Source: an uncultured Eubacteriales bacterium (lineage in GTDB: Bacteria; Bacillota; Clostridia; TANB77; CAG-508). From it: DNA of 64,000 nucleotides. Position 1 is the stretch's first letter. Every line of letters begins with the position of its first letter. A program made the position numbers and the translations under genes. This document shows positions 10,084 to 19,543 of the stretch, in pieces. The DNA lies in assembly GCA_902787685.1 (NCBI GenBank), contig CADAHH010000001.1, forward strand, positions 62,001 to 126,000, read 5' to 3'. A model generated the notes under the pieces. It was given only the letters and a program-made list of their open reading frames with translations, searched no databases and was not told the DNA's origin.

Positions 10084-10208
10084 ATTTCTTTCCAATATTT
10101 TACAATTTTATGTAAATTATTTCCGACATATTTTGATAAATAAACACTTGCAAAAAAAATGCTTTTTAGTTTTTTATTACTCATAATAATTAGCATAAAA
10201 TTATAAAC

Positions 10209-10226
10209 GGGCGATTAAAATCGCCC
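10209..10226. repeat. GGGCGATTAAAATCGCCC palindrome, copy 1
   Basis: Perfect 18-base palindrome followed by TTACATTTTT. An identical core with a CTACATC tail lies at 16470-16487. Both are intergenic, just after the stop of the upstream minus-strand gene or before the next gene. Confidence 0.8.
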
Positions 10227-10284
10227 TTACATTTTTGTAAATATGGTTTATAAAGATTAAATTTTGACACAATCAAAATCAAAG

Positions 10285-10653
10285 TTACTTTTTAATCTTT
10301 CTTTCTTCCCATTTTTTTGACCATTTTTCAATATAATACTTTCTTATAATTGTTAAGTTTAAAAACATTCTTCCAACAAAAACTACAATTGCTGCTAAGT
10401 AAATATCAACATTTAGTTTATTTCCAAGGTATGTTAATAATATAGAAAGTATACTATTACAGAAAAATCCAGAGATAAAGACTTTAAAATCAAATTCCCC
10501 CTTTAAAGTACCTGAAATACCCCCAAATACAGAATCTAGTGCAGCAATTATTGCTATTGCTAAATAACTAGAATATGTATAAGAGATTGTTGGAATATTA
10601 ATTCCTACTAAAGCTCCTAAAATACAACCTATTGTAATTGCTATAAATATCAT
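10285..10653 (-). CDS. sbp: small basic protein (SBP, DUF1290) of the division cluster
   Basis: 122-residue membrane protein with four hydrophobic helices and the family motif AIAIIAALDSVFGGISG (about residues 31-47). The tail KKWEERKIKK is strongly basic. The ATG at 10653 has AGGAGG 9 bases upstream, formed by the end of the preceding DUF881 gene, so the two are coupled. In Bacillota it always sits between DUF881 genes and ftsA. Its molecular role is unknown. Confidence 0.88.
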   Translation of the reverse strand: MIFIAITIGCILGALVGINIPTISYTYSSYLAIAIIAALDSVFGGISGTLKGEFDFKVFISGFFCNSILSILLTYLGNKLNVDIYLAAIVVFVGRMFLNLTIIRKYYIEKWSKKWEERKIKK

Positions 10654-10654
10654 T

Positions 10655-11383
10655 TTAATTAACCTCCTCAACATATTTAAAATTTATTTCTCCTGTATAT
10701 TTATTTATTCTTATCTTATTTGATTTTTGAACAGTAGCTTTAATTCCAGATATTTCTAATTGTTCAGCATATCCACCTTTTCCAAATATGCTACTTTCTA
10801 AATATGAACTATTTCCAATTGCTTTTATTTCAAATTCATTTGTTCTAATATAATTACTATTTATCTTTATATTTACATACTCACCTATATCTACTATATC
10901 AGTTATACCAATTATTCTTTCATTATTAATTGAAATAGCTTCAGCACCAGCATCTTTTAATGAATTCACAATATAAATCAAATCATTTGCAAATATTGGA
11001 GTAATAGATTCATCATCTCCTAATTCATTTTCTTTCTTTTCTCTTAGATTTATAATTATTCCTTCTCCTTCAACATCAGTTTTACCAAGTGCCTGTTCTA
11101 AAGTACTTAATTCTTTTTCTAGTGCTTCTTGTGTTTTTGAATCTGATGAACTTTCTTCTTTATATGTTTCTAATGTATTAGATACTTCTTCTCTTTTCTT
11201 TTTAGTTTCCTCATATTTGTTCTTCCAATTTGCTAGTTGTTGTCTTAGCTCTGCCTCTTGCATAGTATCAATATTTATTTCTTTAGATTTCTGCGTTACT
11301 TTAAATTGCATAAAAATAACCATCATAAGTAAAAAACACACTATTGATATTGTAACTATCATAACATATTTTCCTTTTTTCAT
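10655..11383 (-). CDS. DUF881 membrane-anchored division-cluster protein (second copy)
   Basis: 242 residues: one N-terminal membrane helix (IVTISIVCFLLMMVIFM), a coiled coil of about 60 residues, then the DUF881 globular domain with AEAISINNERIIGITDI. Start 11383 has AAAGGAG upstream; the ATG at 11404 lacks a ribosome site. It resembles B. subtilis YlxW/YlxX, extracellular proteins of unknown function in the same gene position. Confidence 0.86.
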   Translation of the reverse strand: MKKGKYVMIVTISIVCFLLMMVIFMQFKVTQKSKEINIDTMQEAELRQQLANWKNKYEETKKKREEVSNTLETYKEESSSDSKTQEALEKELSTLEQALGKTDVEGEGIIINLREKKENELGDDESITPIFANDLIYIVNSLKDAGAEAISINNERIIGITDIVDIGEYVNIKINSNYIRTNEFEIKAIGNSSYLESSIFGKGGYAEQLEISGIKATVQKSNKIRINKYTGEINFKYVEEVN

Positions 11384-11431
11384 TTTGAGTTTTACTCCTT
11401 TCATATTATGTCACTTTTTATTTTATAAGTA

Positions 11432-12148
11432 TTAATCTATATTTCTAGCATACTTGTAACTATATACTCCAGAATACTTTGGTAATTCTACAGTATTTAC
11501 TTTTTTAAATTCAGCAATTTTACCAGCTTTTCTAAATATAATATCAAGTGTTCCTCCTGTTCTATCTAAGGTAGCTAATCTTGCACTTGATCCTATTGCT
11601 GAAATTGTTATTGGGGTTCCTATTTTTGAGCCATTTACAACAATAACATTTCCATCACAAGAAATAGCAGTTTTATTTGTAACCCTTTCATCATTAATTG
11701 ATATTGATTCTGCTCCTGCATTTCTTAATTCATTTATAACCTGTAATACATTTTCTGCATGAATTAATGGATCCTGATCTATATCTAATAAATTAAAGTC
11801 AGCTTTACCATCATTAAGAGTAATTATTGCACCCTGCCCTTTAACTTCTGAATTACCTAGCAATAAATTATCTTTTTTTATCTTATCTTCTAATTCTTTT
11901 AGTCCATCATTATGACTTGATACATTTTGTCTTACTGTTTCAAGTTCATTTGTTAATTCTTCTAACCATTCATATTCTTTTTCATATTTTTCTTTCATTT
12001 TTAATACCTGTGCTTTTAAATTGCTTTCTGATTGAGTTGACCCTATTGTTGTTCCATTATTTTTAACTGTTTTAATTTGAACTGCAATAGCAATTGATAA
12101 AGCAAAGCACATAATTGTTAGTATAATTATTTCTCTCTTTTTATTCAT
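11432..12148 (-). CDS. DUF881 membrane-anchored division-cluster protein (first copy)
   Basis: 238 residues with an N-terminal membrane helix, a coiled coil at about residues 40-95 and the DUF881 domain (AESISINDERVTNKTAI). It is a paralogue of the next gene, sharing the motif around SINDER, and lies in the order ftsQ, DUF881, DUF881, SBP, ftsA, ftsZ known from Bacillus. Function unknown; probably acts on the outer face of the division site. Confidence 0.86.
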   Translation of the reverse strand: MNKKREIIILTIMCFALSIAIAVQIKTVKNNGTTIGSTQSESNLKAQVLKMKEKYEKEYEWLEELTNELETVRQNVSSHNDGLKELEDKIKKDNLLLGNSEVKGQGAIITLNDGKADFNLLDIDQDPLIHAENVLQVINELRNAGAESISINDERVTNKTAISCDGNVIVVNGSKIGTPITISAIGSSARLATLDRTGGTLDIIFRKAGKIAEFKKVNTVELPKYSGVYSYKYARNID

Positions 12149-12251
12149 TATTTAAATCTCCTTTCCCTTATATAATTTTAGTCACATAATTTTAAAACAC
12201 TCTTCATAAGAGATGTTGGAAGTGTGAAATCTATTTTTATTGAACATATTA

Positions 12252-12376
12252 AGTTTGGAAAAGAATTGGATAAATTTCTAGGCAAACAAACAAGAAGAAT
12301 CCGAGGCGTACTTTGTGTACGTTGCAGGATTTTCGAGTGCAGTTTAACAACGAAATTTGCCAATTATTTTTCAAAC
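12252..12376. repeat. stop-codon-linked palindrome family B, copy 1
   Basis: Outer arms AGTTTGGAAAAGAATTG and CAATTATTTTTCAAACT enclose an inner hairpin whose core is GTACTTTGTGTAC. The element ends 4 bases past the ftsQ stop. Relatives lie at 34945-35070 and 54434-54485, and a partial copy lies at 22393-22411. Confidence 0.75.
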
Positions 12377-12380
12377 TGGA

Positions 12381-13406
12381 TTACTCCGGGCGAAAGTATG
12401 GCTTAAAACCATTACTAATATCTCCATCCACATAAACCGTTCCAGTATTATCCTTTTCTTCATCAATAATCTTTTTTAAAAATAACATTTTTTTTGTTAA
12501 ATCATTTGTATTACCAATATATACCTTCTTATTTTGACTTTCTAAATAAATACAATAATTATTCTCATTTTCAATATTAATCTCTGTAATTAATTTATCA
12601 ATTTCGGTAGCTTTAGATGAATCTATAACTTTTGAAATCTTATTAAGTTTTTCTAAATCAATAATTTCTAATCTTTTTTTATTTAATAATTCATTTTCTG
12701 TAATATTAAACCCAACTATAATAGGAACTTCAGCCTTAACACTAGAAGTTTCTAAAATATAACCATTTTTATCAATATAAGCATAACTATTTATAAGTTT
12801 AATTTGATATTTTACACTTCTTTCTTTTATAATAATTTGAATTGTTCCAGGTAATTTTCTTTTTATTGATGCTTCTTCAACATACTGATTTTCTTTTATA
12901 TTTTGAATTACTGAATTATTAATTTTAAAAATATTTTCTCCTTTTTTTATTTTTGAAATACTAATTATAGTATCTATTGAAATTTGACTATTTCCTTTTA
13001 CTTCAATACTTTTAATATTAAAAATTGGTGCTGTAAATGCAAAAACAGCTATAATTCCAATTATAAATAAAATACCACATGCTTTAATAAATTTTTTAGA
13101 TGATTTTTTTCTTTTTTGATGTTTATTTTTTAAATGACTCTTTGCTCCATTTAATTGTTTACTTTTTTTATTAGCTTTTTGTTCATTTGCTTTTGTTAAA
13201 TTACTCATATTTTGGTTTTTTTTAGAATTTACACCTATAACAACTTCATTATTAAAATCAAATTTCTTTTGTTTTTTTTCTATTTTATTATGAGTTTCTT
13301 CTCCATTAATTCTCTTGGTTACATAAACCTTTTTCTCACCATCTAAACTTTTGGCTATTTCATCATCAGAAAAAATTAAAGTTTTTCCATCTTTACTAAT
13401 ATTCAA
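12381..13406 (-). CDS. ftsQ: cell division protein FtsQ/DivIB
   Basis: About 341-residue bitopic membrane protein of the divisome FtsQLB complex. A basic cytoplasmic region (NKHQKRKKSSKKFIK) precedes one membrane helix (ILFIIGIIAVFAFTAPIF), then a POTRA domain beginning NIKSIEVKGNSQIS and a beta domain. No ATG fits. A GTG at 13415 overlaps the AAGAAGG ribosome site, whereas a TTG at 13406 lies at the right distance and is preferred. It heads the division cluster. Confidence 0.88.
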   Translation of the reverse strand: MNISKDGKTLIFSDDEIAKSLDGEKKVYVTKRINGEETHNKIEKKQKKFDFNNEVVIGVNSKKNQNMSNLTKANEQKANKKSKQLNGAKSHLKNKHQKRKKSSKKFIKACGILFIIGIIAVFAFTAPIFNIKSIEVKGNSQISIDTIISISKIKKGENIFKINNSVIQNIKENQYVEEASIKRKLPGTIQIIIKERSVKYQIKLINSYAYIDKNGYILETSSVKAEVPIIVGFNITENELLNKKRLEIIDLEKLNKISKVIDSSKATEIDKLITEINIENENNYCIYLESQNKKVYIGNTNDLTKKMLFLKKIIDEEKDNTGTVYVDGDISNGFKPYFRPE

Positions 13407-13501
13407 TATTATCACCTTCTTTTGCTCTAGCTATTTTATAATAAATAAAAAAAAATAGCAATAAGTTTTGCTACTTTTTTACTCGATTTTTACAATTATA
13501 A

Positions 13502-13963
13502 TTATGATTCACATCCCCCACATTGTGAACAACTTCCCGAACATCCAGAATTGTTAGATTGTTCATCTTCTAAATTACCACTCCAATCTAATTCAATACG
13601 ATTCGAACATTCTGGGCAACTTATTTCTAGGACCTCATCATCAACATAAGCATTAAACTCTGATCCACAATATGGACATGATATTTGGAATTCATCTTCG
13701 ATATCATCTTCATAAATATCTTCACAAATATTGTCAACTCTATTTTGTAATTCCTGTAATTTGAAATTTTGTATTTCTTGTATATTTATTATAGATGATA
13801 GTTCTTTTTCCTTATAATCCAAGATTTTTTCAGTTTGTTTTAGTATTCCATCAACAAGCTGATCTAATCTTTTTGTTATATAAAGAAGATCTTCTTCATC
13901 TTTGATATTATTATTAATATCTTTTATAAAGCTTAATAATTCTTTTTTTAAGTCATCTAACAT
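13502..13963 (-). CDS. zinc-ribbon protein (CD1247-like)
   Basis: 153-residue soluble protein: helical N-terminus of about 90 residues, an acidic linker EDIYEDDIEDE, then a zinc ribbon made of two cysteine pairs (SCPYCGSEF and ISCPECSNR). The tail is Cys-rich (CSGSCSQCGGCES). It resembles the CD1247 N-terminal family that follows efp in Clostridia. Function unknown. It is the downstream neighbour of efp with a 9-base gap. Confidence 0.7.
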   Translation of the reverse strand: MLDDLKKELLSFIKDINNNIKDEEDLLYITKRLDQLVDGILKQTEKILDYKEKELSSIINIQEIQNFKLQELQNRVDNICEDIYEDDIEDEFQISCPYCGSEFNAYVDDEVLEISCPECSNRIELDWSGNLEDEQSNNSGCSGSCSQCGGCES

Positions 13964-13972
13964 TAAATTTGC

Positions 13973-14539
13973 TTATATCCTTTCCATATACTCACATGTA
14001 CGAGTATCTATTCTTAAAACATCACCAATATTTACAAACATTGGAACTTGTAGTTCTAAACCTGTTTCTAAAGTTGCTGGTTTTCCTGATGTTGTTGTTG
14101 TATTTCCTGCAAATCCAGGCTCTGTATATGTTACTTCTAATTCAACAAATATAGGTGGTTCAACAGCAAAAACACTACCTTTATATGATAATATTTTTAC
14201 TAACATATTTTCTTTTAAATATTTTAAACAATCTCCCAATTGTTCTTTATTTAATGGAATTTGATCATATGTATCATTATCCATAAAATAATATAAATCA
14301 CCATCATTATATAAATATTGCATTTCCTTTTTTTCTATCTCTGCACCAGGGAATTTGTCTGATGGGTTAAAAGTCTTTTCTAAAACTGCTCCTGTTATAA
14401 CATTTTTAAGTTTTGTTCTAACAAATGCAGATCCCTTTCCAGGCTTAACATGTTGAAATTCTACTACTCTAAATACATTTCCTTCCATTTCAAATGTTGT
14501 TCCATTTCTAAAATCTCCTGCTGAATATACTGCTGCCAT
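13973..14539 (-). CDS. efp: translation elongation factor P
   Basis: 188 residues, three beta-barrel domains. EF-P relieves ribosome stalling at polyproline. The tip loop [14 protein letters not shown] places Lys35 at the usual modified position. The C-terminal [17 protein letters not shown] is the family signature. It follows the M24 aminopeptidase gene, as in most Clostridia. No modifying enzyme for the lysine is seen in the window. Confidence 0.96.
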   Translation of the reverse strand: MAAVYSAGDFRNGTTFEMEGNVFRVVEFQHVKPGKGSAFVRTKLKNVITGAVLEKTFNPSDKFPGAEIEKKEMQYLYNDGDLYYFMDNDTYDQIPLNKEQLGDCLKYLKENMLVKILSYKGSVFAVEPPIFVELEVTYTEPGFAGNTTTTSGKPATLETGLELQVPMFVNIGDVLRIDTRTCEYMERI

Positions 14540-14578
14540 AATTTATCCCCTTTCATTTCTTTATTTCATTTATAAACT

Positions 14579-15639
14579 TTACAATATTATACATTCTTTT
14601 GTAGATTCTGTCAAGGTAATTGCCTCTTTTTTAGTTACTAAAACAGTATCTTCTATTCTTATACCAAAATTACCTGGAATATATATTCCTGGTTCATCAG
14701 TAATTACCATATTTTCTTTTAAAATGTTATCATTTTTAATAGCTAAAGAAGGTAATTCATGAATATCTAAGCCAACCCCATGTCCTAAAGCATGTACCAA
14801 AGTTTGATTATATAAATTGAAGTCACTTTCAACACTTTTTACTATTGTTTTTATATTTGCTCCATCATATATTTCATCTAAAGCTTTTTTTTGATTGTTT
14901 AATACTAAATCATATATTTGTTGTTGTTCTCTTGATATTGCTCCAACAAATATTGTTCTTGTCATATCAGAACAATATCCATTAATTTTACATCCCATAT
15001 CAATTGTAATAATATCTTGCTCTTGTATAATCCTATCAGTTGGTACAGCATGTGGCTTTGATGAATTTTCTCCGTGATGCAACTATTGTTTCAAATGATT
15101 CTCCGTTCAGAATTATCAAGATAATATTCATGAATTTTTCGAGCAATTTGTTTTTCTGTAAGTCCTGGTTTTATATACTTCAATAACATTTCGAAACAAC
15201 TATCTGTAATTTGACATGCTTTTTTTATACTTGATATCTCATCTTCATCTTTTATAACTCTTAAAGAATCAATAATTTCATCTGCTTCAACAAAATTATT
15301 AATTTTATACTTTCTAATATATTCTTTATATTTACTATAAGTTAAATATTTTTCTTCAAACCCAACATTTTCACAAAACAAAAAGAAATTTTCATAATCT
15401 TCTTTTGAAATATTTTTTTGGTCATCAACAACAATTTCATCAAATGGAGTAATTATATTTGATACATCTTCCATATATCTGCCATCAGTAATAAAAATAT
15501 TTTCTTTTCTAGTGATTAATAGAATACCTTCTGCTTCAATTTTTGTTAGATATTTTATATTTGTAGGATTTGCTATTATTATTCCTTGAAGATTTAGACC
15601 TGCCATTTTATTCCTTACGGCTTGTAATCTATCATTCAT
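14579..15639 (-). CDS. M24 aminopeptidase P family protein, two CGG recoding sites
   Basis: Xaa-Pro-type metallopeptidase of 352 residues when both sites are read as +1 shifts. Residues 1-178 form the N-terminal creatinase domain. A CGG at 15105-15103 then becomes Gly, ten codons follow (GESFETIVAS), a second CGG at 15074-15072 becomes Gly, and the frame continues ENSSKPHAVPT to the end. The result matches the family consensus EGxSFxTIVASGxNSxxPH. Metal ligands are visible: two Asp (TIDMG, CSDMT), His in HALGHGVG, Glu in DEPGIY and in RIEDTV. Next to efp as usual. Confidence 0.9.
15072..15074 (-). other. +1 recoding site 5 (aminopeptidase, second), TCA-C-GGA
   Basis: Zero-frame CGG only in the frame reached after the first shift. 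Skipping C15074 reads GGA GAA AAT. It gives the conserved Gly of the VASGxNS motif. Confidence 0.88.
15103..15105 (-). other. +1 recoding site 4 (aminopeptidase, first), GAA-C-GGA
   Basis: Zero-frame CGG after TCT GAA. Skipping C15105 reads GGA GAA TCA TTT, giving the conserved EGxSF motif. Zero-frame reading stops four codons later. Confidence 0.88.
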
Positions 15640-15665
15640 AATTTCTCACCTCTCACTTCTCACAT

Positions 15666-16431
15666 CTAACTTCTGTTTCTACTATATAATCCTACTGTAA
15701 AAATATTTAGCAAAATATTTACTATAATAGAATATGGAACAAAAATTGTTATAAATGCACCAATAACAATAAATGGTCCAAACGGAATATATTCATCCAT
15801 TTTTTTAATCTTAAATGATAATAATAATATACTTAGTATCGCACCAATTAAAAATGATAAAAGAGAAACAATAATAATATTTGTTAGTCCAAAATATAGA
15901 CCAAGCGCACCCATTAATTTAACATCACCCAATCCCATTGCTTCTTTACCATATACTAGGCCTCCGAGCAATGTTATTAGCAAAAAAATTCCTCCACCAG
16001 CTAACATTCCTAATATCATATTTATTGTAATTGCAACATCTGTAAAGCTGTGTAAAAATGCAAAAATAAGGCCTATTTCAAACATTGTAAGATTTAATCT
16101 GTTAGGTATAATTTGTAATTTATAATCTATAACAACAACACTTAAAAGCATAGGAGTTAAAATTAGATATTTTATTAAATCTAAATTCTTGATAAAAGAA
16201 TTTTGTAAACCATATCTATAAAGAAGTCCAATATAAATTAAACTTACAATAATCATAAAAATATAATTTGGTTTAAATTCATTTTTATATTCAATAAATA
16301 AATCTTTTGAAAAAACTTTTTTTTCTTCAGGAAGTCGCTTGTTCATCCAATTTACAAATTCGCCAACAAATAAACCGAATAATTGCAAATAAGATATAAT
16401 AACCAATGTTAATATCGTTAATATATTTCAT
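15666..16431 (-). CDS. prepilin peptidase (A24 family), needs +1 shift at CGG
   Basis: Membrane aspartic protease that cleaves prepilin leaders. The ATG at 16431 (AGAAGGG upstream) gives MKYINDINIGYYILFAII, then zero-frame CGG at 16377-16375. Skipping C gives GLFVGEFVNWMNKRLPEE, matching the usual GxxxGSFLNxxxxRLP start. Total 254 residues. Catalytic Asp residues are in VVVIDYKLQIIPNR and GLGDVKLMGA. The cytoplasmic loop lacks the CxxC zinc pairs found in many family members. Without the shift only a TTG start is available and the first helix is truncated. Likely partner of the pilin-like protein at the left of the window. Confidence 0.88.
16375..16377 (-). other. +1 recoding site 3 (prepilin peptidase), ATT-C-GGT
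   Basis: Zero-frame CGG as codon 19 from the ATG at 16431. Skipping C16377 reads GGT TTA TTT GTT, the conserved first-helix glycine. Confidence 0.82.
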
Positions 16432-16469
16432 TATATATATAATCCCTTCTTAATACTAATTTAAACTGC

Positions 16470-16487
16470 GGGCGATTAAAATCGCCC
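16470..16487. repeat. GGGCGATTAAAATCGCCC palindrome, copy 2
   Basis: Same 18-base palindrome as at 10209-10226, here between yqeG and the prepilin peptidase gene. Flanks share a short TACAT tail. Confidence 0.8.
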
Positions 16488-16503
16488 CTACATCTTTTAT
16501 AAT

Positions 16504-16989
16504 TTATTTCATTATCTTTTTTTTTATAATATTTTCTATTGGTCTTTTCCAAGCTGTATACCAGTAATCTTTTTTACCTGCAGGATCAACTAAAATTGTA
16601 AACATTTTACACCTATTTCCTCCAATTACATCTGTAAAAATCTGATCACCAACAACTCCTATGTTTTCAGAATTTATTTTTATTTCTTTTTGTACTTTAA
16701 TAAAACCTTTTTTAAAAGGCTTTTGTGCAAACATTTCATATGGTATTCCAAGTTTATTTGCAACTGTCTCAACTTTTTCTTTTTTATTTGTGTTTGATAA
16801 AATATATAATACAATTCCTTTGTCTTTCAAATTTTTTGTCCAAACAACAATTTCTTCAGAAAGATTTTTGTAATAGTCTATTAGAGTATTATCAACATCA
16901 AGTATTAAAGCTTTAATATTATTATTATTTAAAAATTCAAGTGTAATATCTGTTACTTTTTTCAGATATGCATTTGGATATATGTTCAT
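16504..16989 (-). CDS. YqeG-family HAD IIIA phosphatase
   Basis: 161-residue HAD hydrolase. Motif I is LILDVDNTLIDYY, motif II LYILSNTNKKEK, and motif III/IV are in PFKKGF and GVVGDQIFTDVIGGNR. It belongs to the YqeG/Gep4 phosphatidylglycerophosphatase-like group, though its substrate here is not proven. The start at 16989 (MNIYPNAYLKKV) matches family length. The bases in front are one of the TCTCAC-type spacer repeats, so the longer open frame is not used. Confidence 0.85.
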   Translation of the reverse strand: MNIYPNAYLKKVTDITLEFLNNNNIKALILDVDNTLIDYYKNLSEEIVVWTKNLKDKGIVLYILSNTNKKEKVETVANKLGIPYEMFAQKPFKKGFIKVQKEIKINSENIGVVGDQIFTDVIGGNRCKMFTILVDPAGKKDYWYTAWKRPIENIIKKKIMK

Positions 16990-17026
16990 TTTCCAATCTC
17001 TCACTTCCCACATCTCGGTTTGTTTT

Positions 17027-17734
17027 TTATCTAAAAACAAAAATTATACAAATTAAAATTGTCTTAACAATAGTTTCCAAAAACAACTTATAATTAGTCA
17101 TTTTTATACCTAAATTATTTAATCTCCTATAACTTTTTACTATTTCATTTATTTCATCTTTAGTCGAAATTCTTATTTCCTCCATATATTCTTTTGCTAA
17201 AAATTCTGCTTTAATCATTGCATCATTTTCTAGATAGCTTCTTATAAAATAAAAAATATAGCTAAATAAAATCATCAAACTAAAAAAAGCATTTTTATTT
17301 GGTACCTTACCTAATATACCTAGTATAGCTGTAATAAAAAAATATAATAAATATAAATTTGAATATATAAAATTTAATAATAATATTTTCTTACTTTGTA
17401 TTGAATGCAAGCATTCATGGCAAATTGTTTGTACTCTTGTATAGCTTTCTTTTATATTTGCAATAATTATTTTATTTGTTATAGCAATATAAAGGCAAGT
17501 TTTTTGATTCTTGTCTTCTTCTATTTTAACATCTTTATTATTTAGCTTTTTTAATATATGTCTACAAATATTAATATTGCTTGGATATTTTTCTATTAAT
17601 TTATTATACTTTTTTTCTTCTAATTCAACAAATTGCTTTAATTTCTTCAAATTATAATCATATACAATTGCGAGAATTATAAGAATAATAAGCATGATTA
17701 AAACTATAATAATATATTCCATAATTATTACCAT
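17027..17734 (-). CDS. membrane zinc metallopeptidase-like protein
   Basis: 235 residues with an N-terminal membrane helix, a soluble part and two or three further helices in the C-terminal half. The motif HECLHSIQSKK fits a zincin HExxH site preceded by TRVQTIC, as in the neutral zinc metallopeptidase YugP group. No third ligand could be assigned with certainty. Two starts (17734 and 17722) are possible. Between yqeG and a YlbF-family gene. Confidence 0.6.
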   Translation of the reverse strand: MVIIMEYIIIVLIMLIILIILAIVYDYNLKKLKQFVELEEKKYNKLIEKYPSNINICRHILKKLNNKDVKIEEDKNQKTCLYIAITNKIIIANIKESYTRVQTICHECLHSIQSKKILLLNFIYSNLYLLYFFITAILGILGKVPNKNAFFSLMILFSYIFYFIRSYLENDAMIKAEFLAKEYMEEIRISTKDEINEIVKSYRRLNNLGIKMTNYKLFLETIVKTILICIIFVFR

Positions 17735-17768
17735 TTTCTTCTTAATGAGGTCGGAGGTTAGAGTCTAA

Positions 17769-18104
17769 TTAACTAAGTACCTCTTTAACTGCCTCTGAGA
17801 TTATACGATTTACATCTCCAAGCATTACATTAAACTTAAGTTCAGCATCAAAATACTTTTTAATTTCAGGTATTCCAATCATTTCTTTATACATATTTTG
17901 AATATTAAGCATTTTTGTTTCATCTGTTTTTCCTGTCTGCATAGCATTTAGTTGTTCTTCATATCTTAATTTATTAAATTCCTCAATTTTATTTTTGTAT
18001 TCTGGCATTATATTAATAGCTTGTTTAGCATTTTTTAAATCTATAAATTCAGCTGATGTTTTTATTTCTTCAGCTAGTTTATTTACAGTATCATATACTT
18101 GCAT
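17769..18104 (-). CDS. YlbF/YmcA family protein
   Basis: 111-residue all-helical protein of the Com_YlbF family: MQVYDTVNKLAEEIKTSAEF, then a KYKNKIEEFNKLR-like helix and the C-terminal FDAELKFNVMLGDVNRII. In Bacillus, YlbF acts with YmcA and YaaT in RNA processing and biofilm/competence control. The other two partners are not in this window. Follows a glycosyltransferase gene by 20 bases. Confidence 0.85.
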   Translation of the reverse strand: MQVYDTVNKLAEEIKTSAEFIDLKNAKQAINIMPEYKNKIEEFNKLRYEEQLNAMQTGKTDETKMLNIQNMYKEMIGIPEIKKYFDAELKFNVMLGDVNRIISEAVKEVLS

Positions 18105-18124
18105 TTATTAATCTCTCCCTTTTT

Positions 18125-19411
18125 TTACGCATAAGCTTGATTTTTTCTGAAAGTAAGAAGATTTGTAATTTCTCCTCTTGCTTTTTTCTTTTGTTTTGCA
18201 TTTTTTTCTTGTATAAGCTCTTTTCTTTGTTTTTCAGCAACAGTTTCACAAATTGCTTTTTGATATATAAAATGAGTATCTTGTGCTATTTTATTCCAAT
18301 TGTATTCATTTCTAACTTTTATTTTTGCTTTTTTTACCATATTTGAAGCTAATTGATGATCAAATAGTAATTCGATTATTGAATCAGCAATTGAGTTACT
18401 ATTTCCACAATATGTTTTCATTCCTGTTTCTCTATGGTTAACTATTTCATTTAATCCTCCAATATCAGATACTACAACAGGAACTTCTGCAAGCATTGCT
18501 TCTAATGCAACAATTCCGAATGGCTCATATGTACTTGGAAATACTGAAATATCAGCCGCTTTGTACATTTTGCCAACATCTTTACCATTTAAATAACCTG
18601 CAAAACACACTTTGTTACCAAGCCCTAAATTATATACTTCTTGTTTAAGTTCATTTATCATTCCACCTTGACCAGCTATAACAAGCTTTGCATCATGGTA
18701 ATGCTCTAATATTTTTGGCATAGCTCCAATTAAGTATTGAACACCTTTTTCATATACAAGTCTACCCATAAATAAAATTATTTTTTCATTATCCATCGCA
18801 TATTTTCTTCTAAAGTTATAATCTCTTTCTATACCTGAATAATTTGTTATATTAACACCATTTGGTACAACATTTATTTTTTCAAATGGTAAACCAAATA
18901 GTCTTTGAAGTTCATTTTTCATATAATTACTATTAACTATAACTTCAGTTGATTCATATGTAAGCATCCATTCTGTATCATTAATGTATTTTTGGTTAGC
19001 TTCTCTAATTCCACTATTTCTTCCTGCTTCTGTTGCGTGTATAGTAGATACTATTGGCATATTATATGCTTGTTTTAAGGTTTTTGCAGCATATGCAACA
19101 AGCCAATCATGTGCATGAATAACATCAAATTTTCCTTCTTGAGCTATAATTTCTCCAACTTTCGCTATAAAATTGAAATTTAATTGCATTACCCAATCTA
19201 TAAAATTATTAGCATTAATCATAAAATTATCTACTCTATATACTTTAACGCCTTTATCTAATTCATAATATGGTGTATTTCCTTCTCTGTATGTAACGAC
19301 AGTAACTTCATGTCCATCTTTAATAAGCCTTTTTGATAGGTCATTTACAACTCTAGCTATTCCCCCAACAATTCTAGGTGGATATTCCCAAGTTAACATT
19401 AAGATTTTCAT
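18125..19411 (-). CDS. GT4-family glycosyltransferase (GlgA-like)
   Basis: 428-residue GT-B glycosyltransferase. The N-terminal glycine loop is WEYPPRIVGGIARVV, the His in DVIHAHDWL follows, and the nucleotide-sugar site has KINVVPNGVN, FMGRLVYEKGV and PSTYEPFGIVALEAM. This resembles ADP-glucose or glycogen synthases of the GT4 type. Acceptor unknown. The basic C-terminal tail (KNAKQKKKARGE) is odd. Probably cytoplasmic. Confidence 0.85.
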   Translation of the reverse strand: MKILMLTWEYPPRIVGGIARVVNDLSKRLIKDGHEVTVVTYREGNTPYYELDKGVKVYRVDNFMINANNFIDWVMQLNFNFIAKVGEIIAQEGKFDVIHAHDWLVAYAAKTLKQAYNMPIVSTIHATEAGRNSGIREANQKYINDTEWMLTYESTEVIVNSNYMKNELQRLFGLPFEKINVVPNGVNITNYSGIERDYNFRRKYAMDNEKIILFMGRLVYEKGVQYLIGAMPKILEHYHDAKLVIAGQGGMINELKQEVYNLGLGNKVCFAGYLNGKDVGKMYKAADISVFPSTYEPFGIVALEAMLAEVPVVVSDIGGLNEIVNHRETGMKTYCGNSNSIADSIIELLFDHQLASNMVKKAKIKVRNEYNWNKIAQDTHFIYQKAICETVAEKQRKELIQEKNAKQKKKARGEITNLLTFRKNQAYA

Positions 19412-19543
19412 TTTTTTCTTCCTTTCTTACATCTTCTTAAGTACATTTTTCTACTTTTTATTTATTTTATACAAACATTATTAAATTGTAAATACTTTTT
19501 TAAAAACTAATATGATTATTTGTTATAATAATTTAATCTTTAT

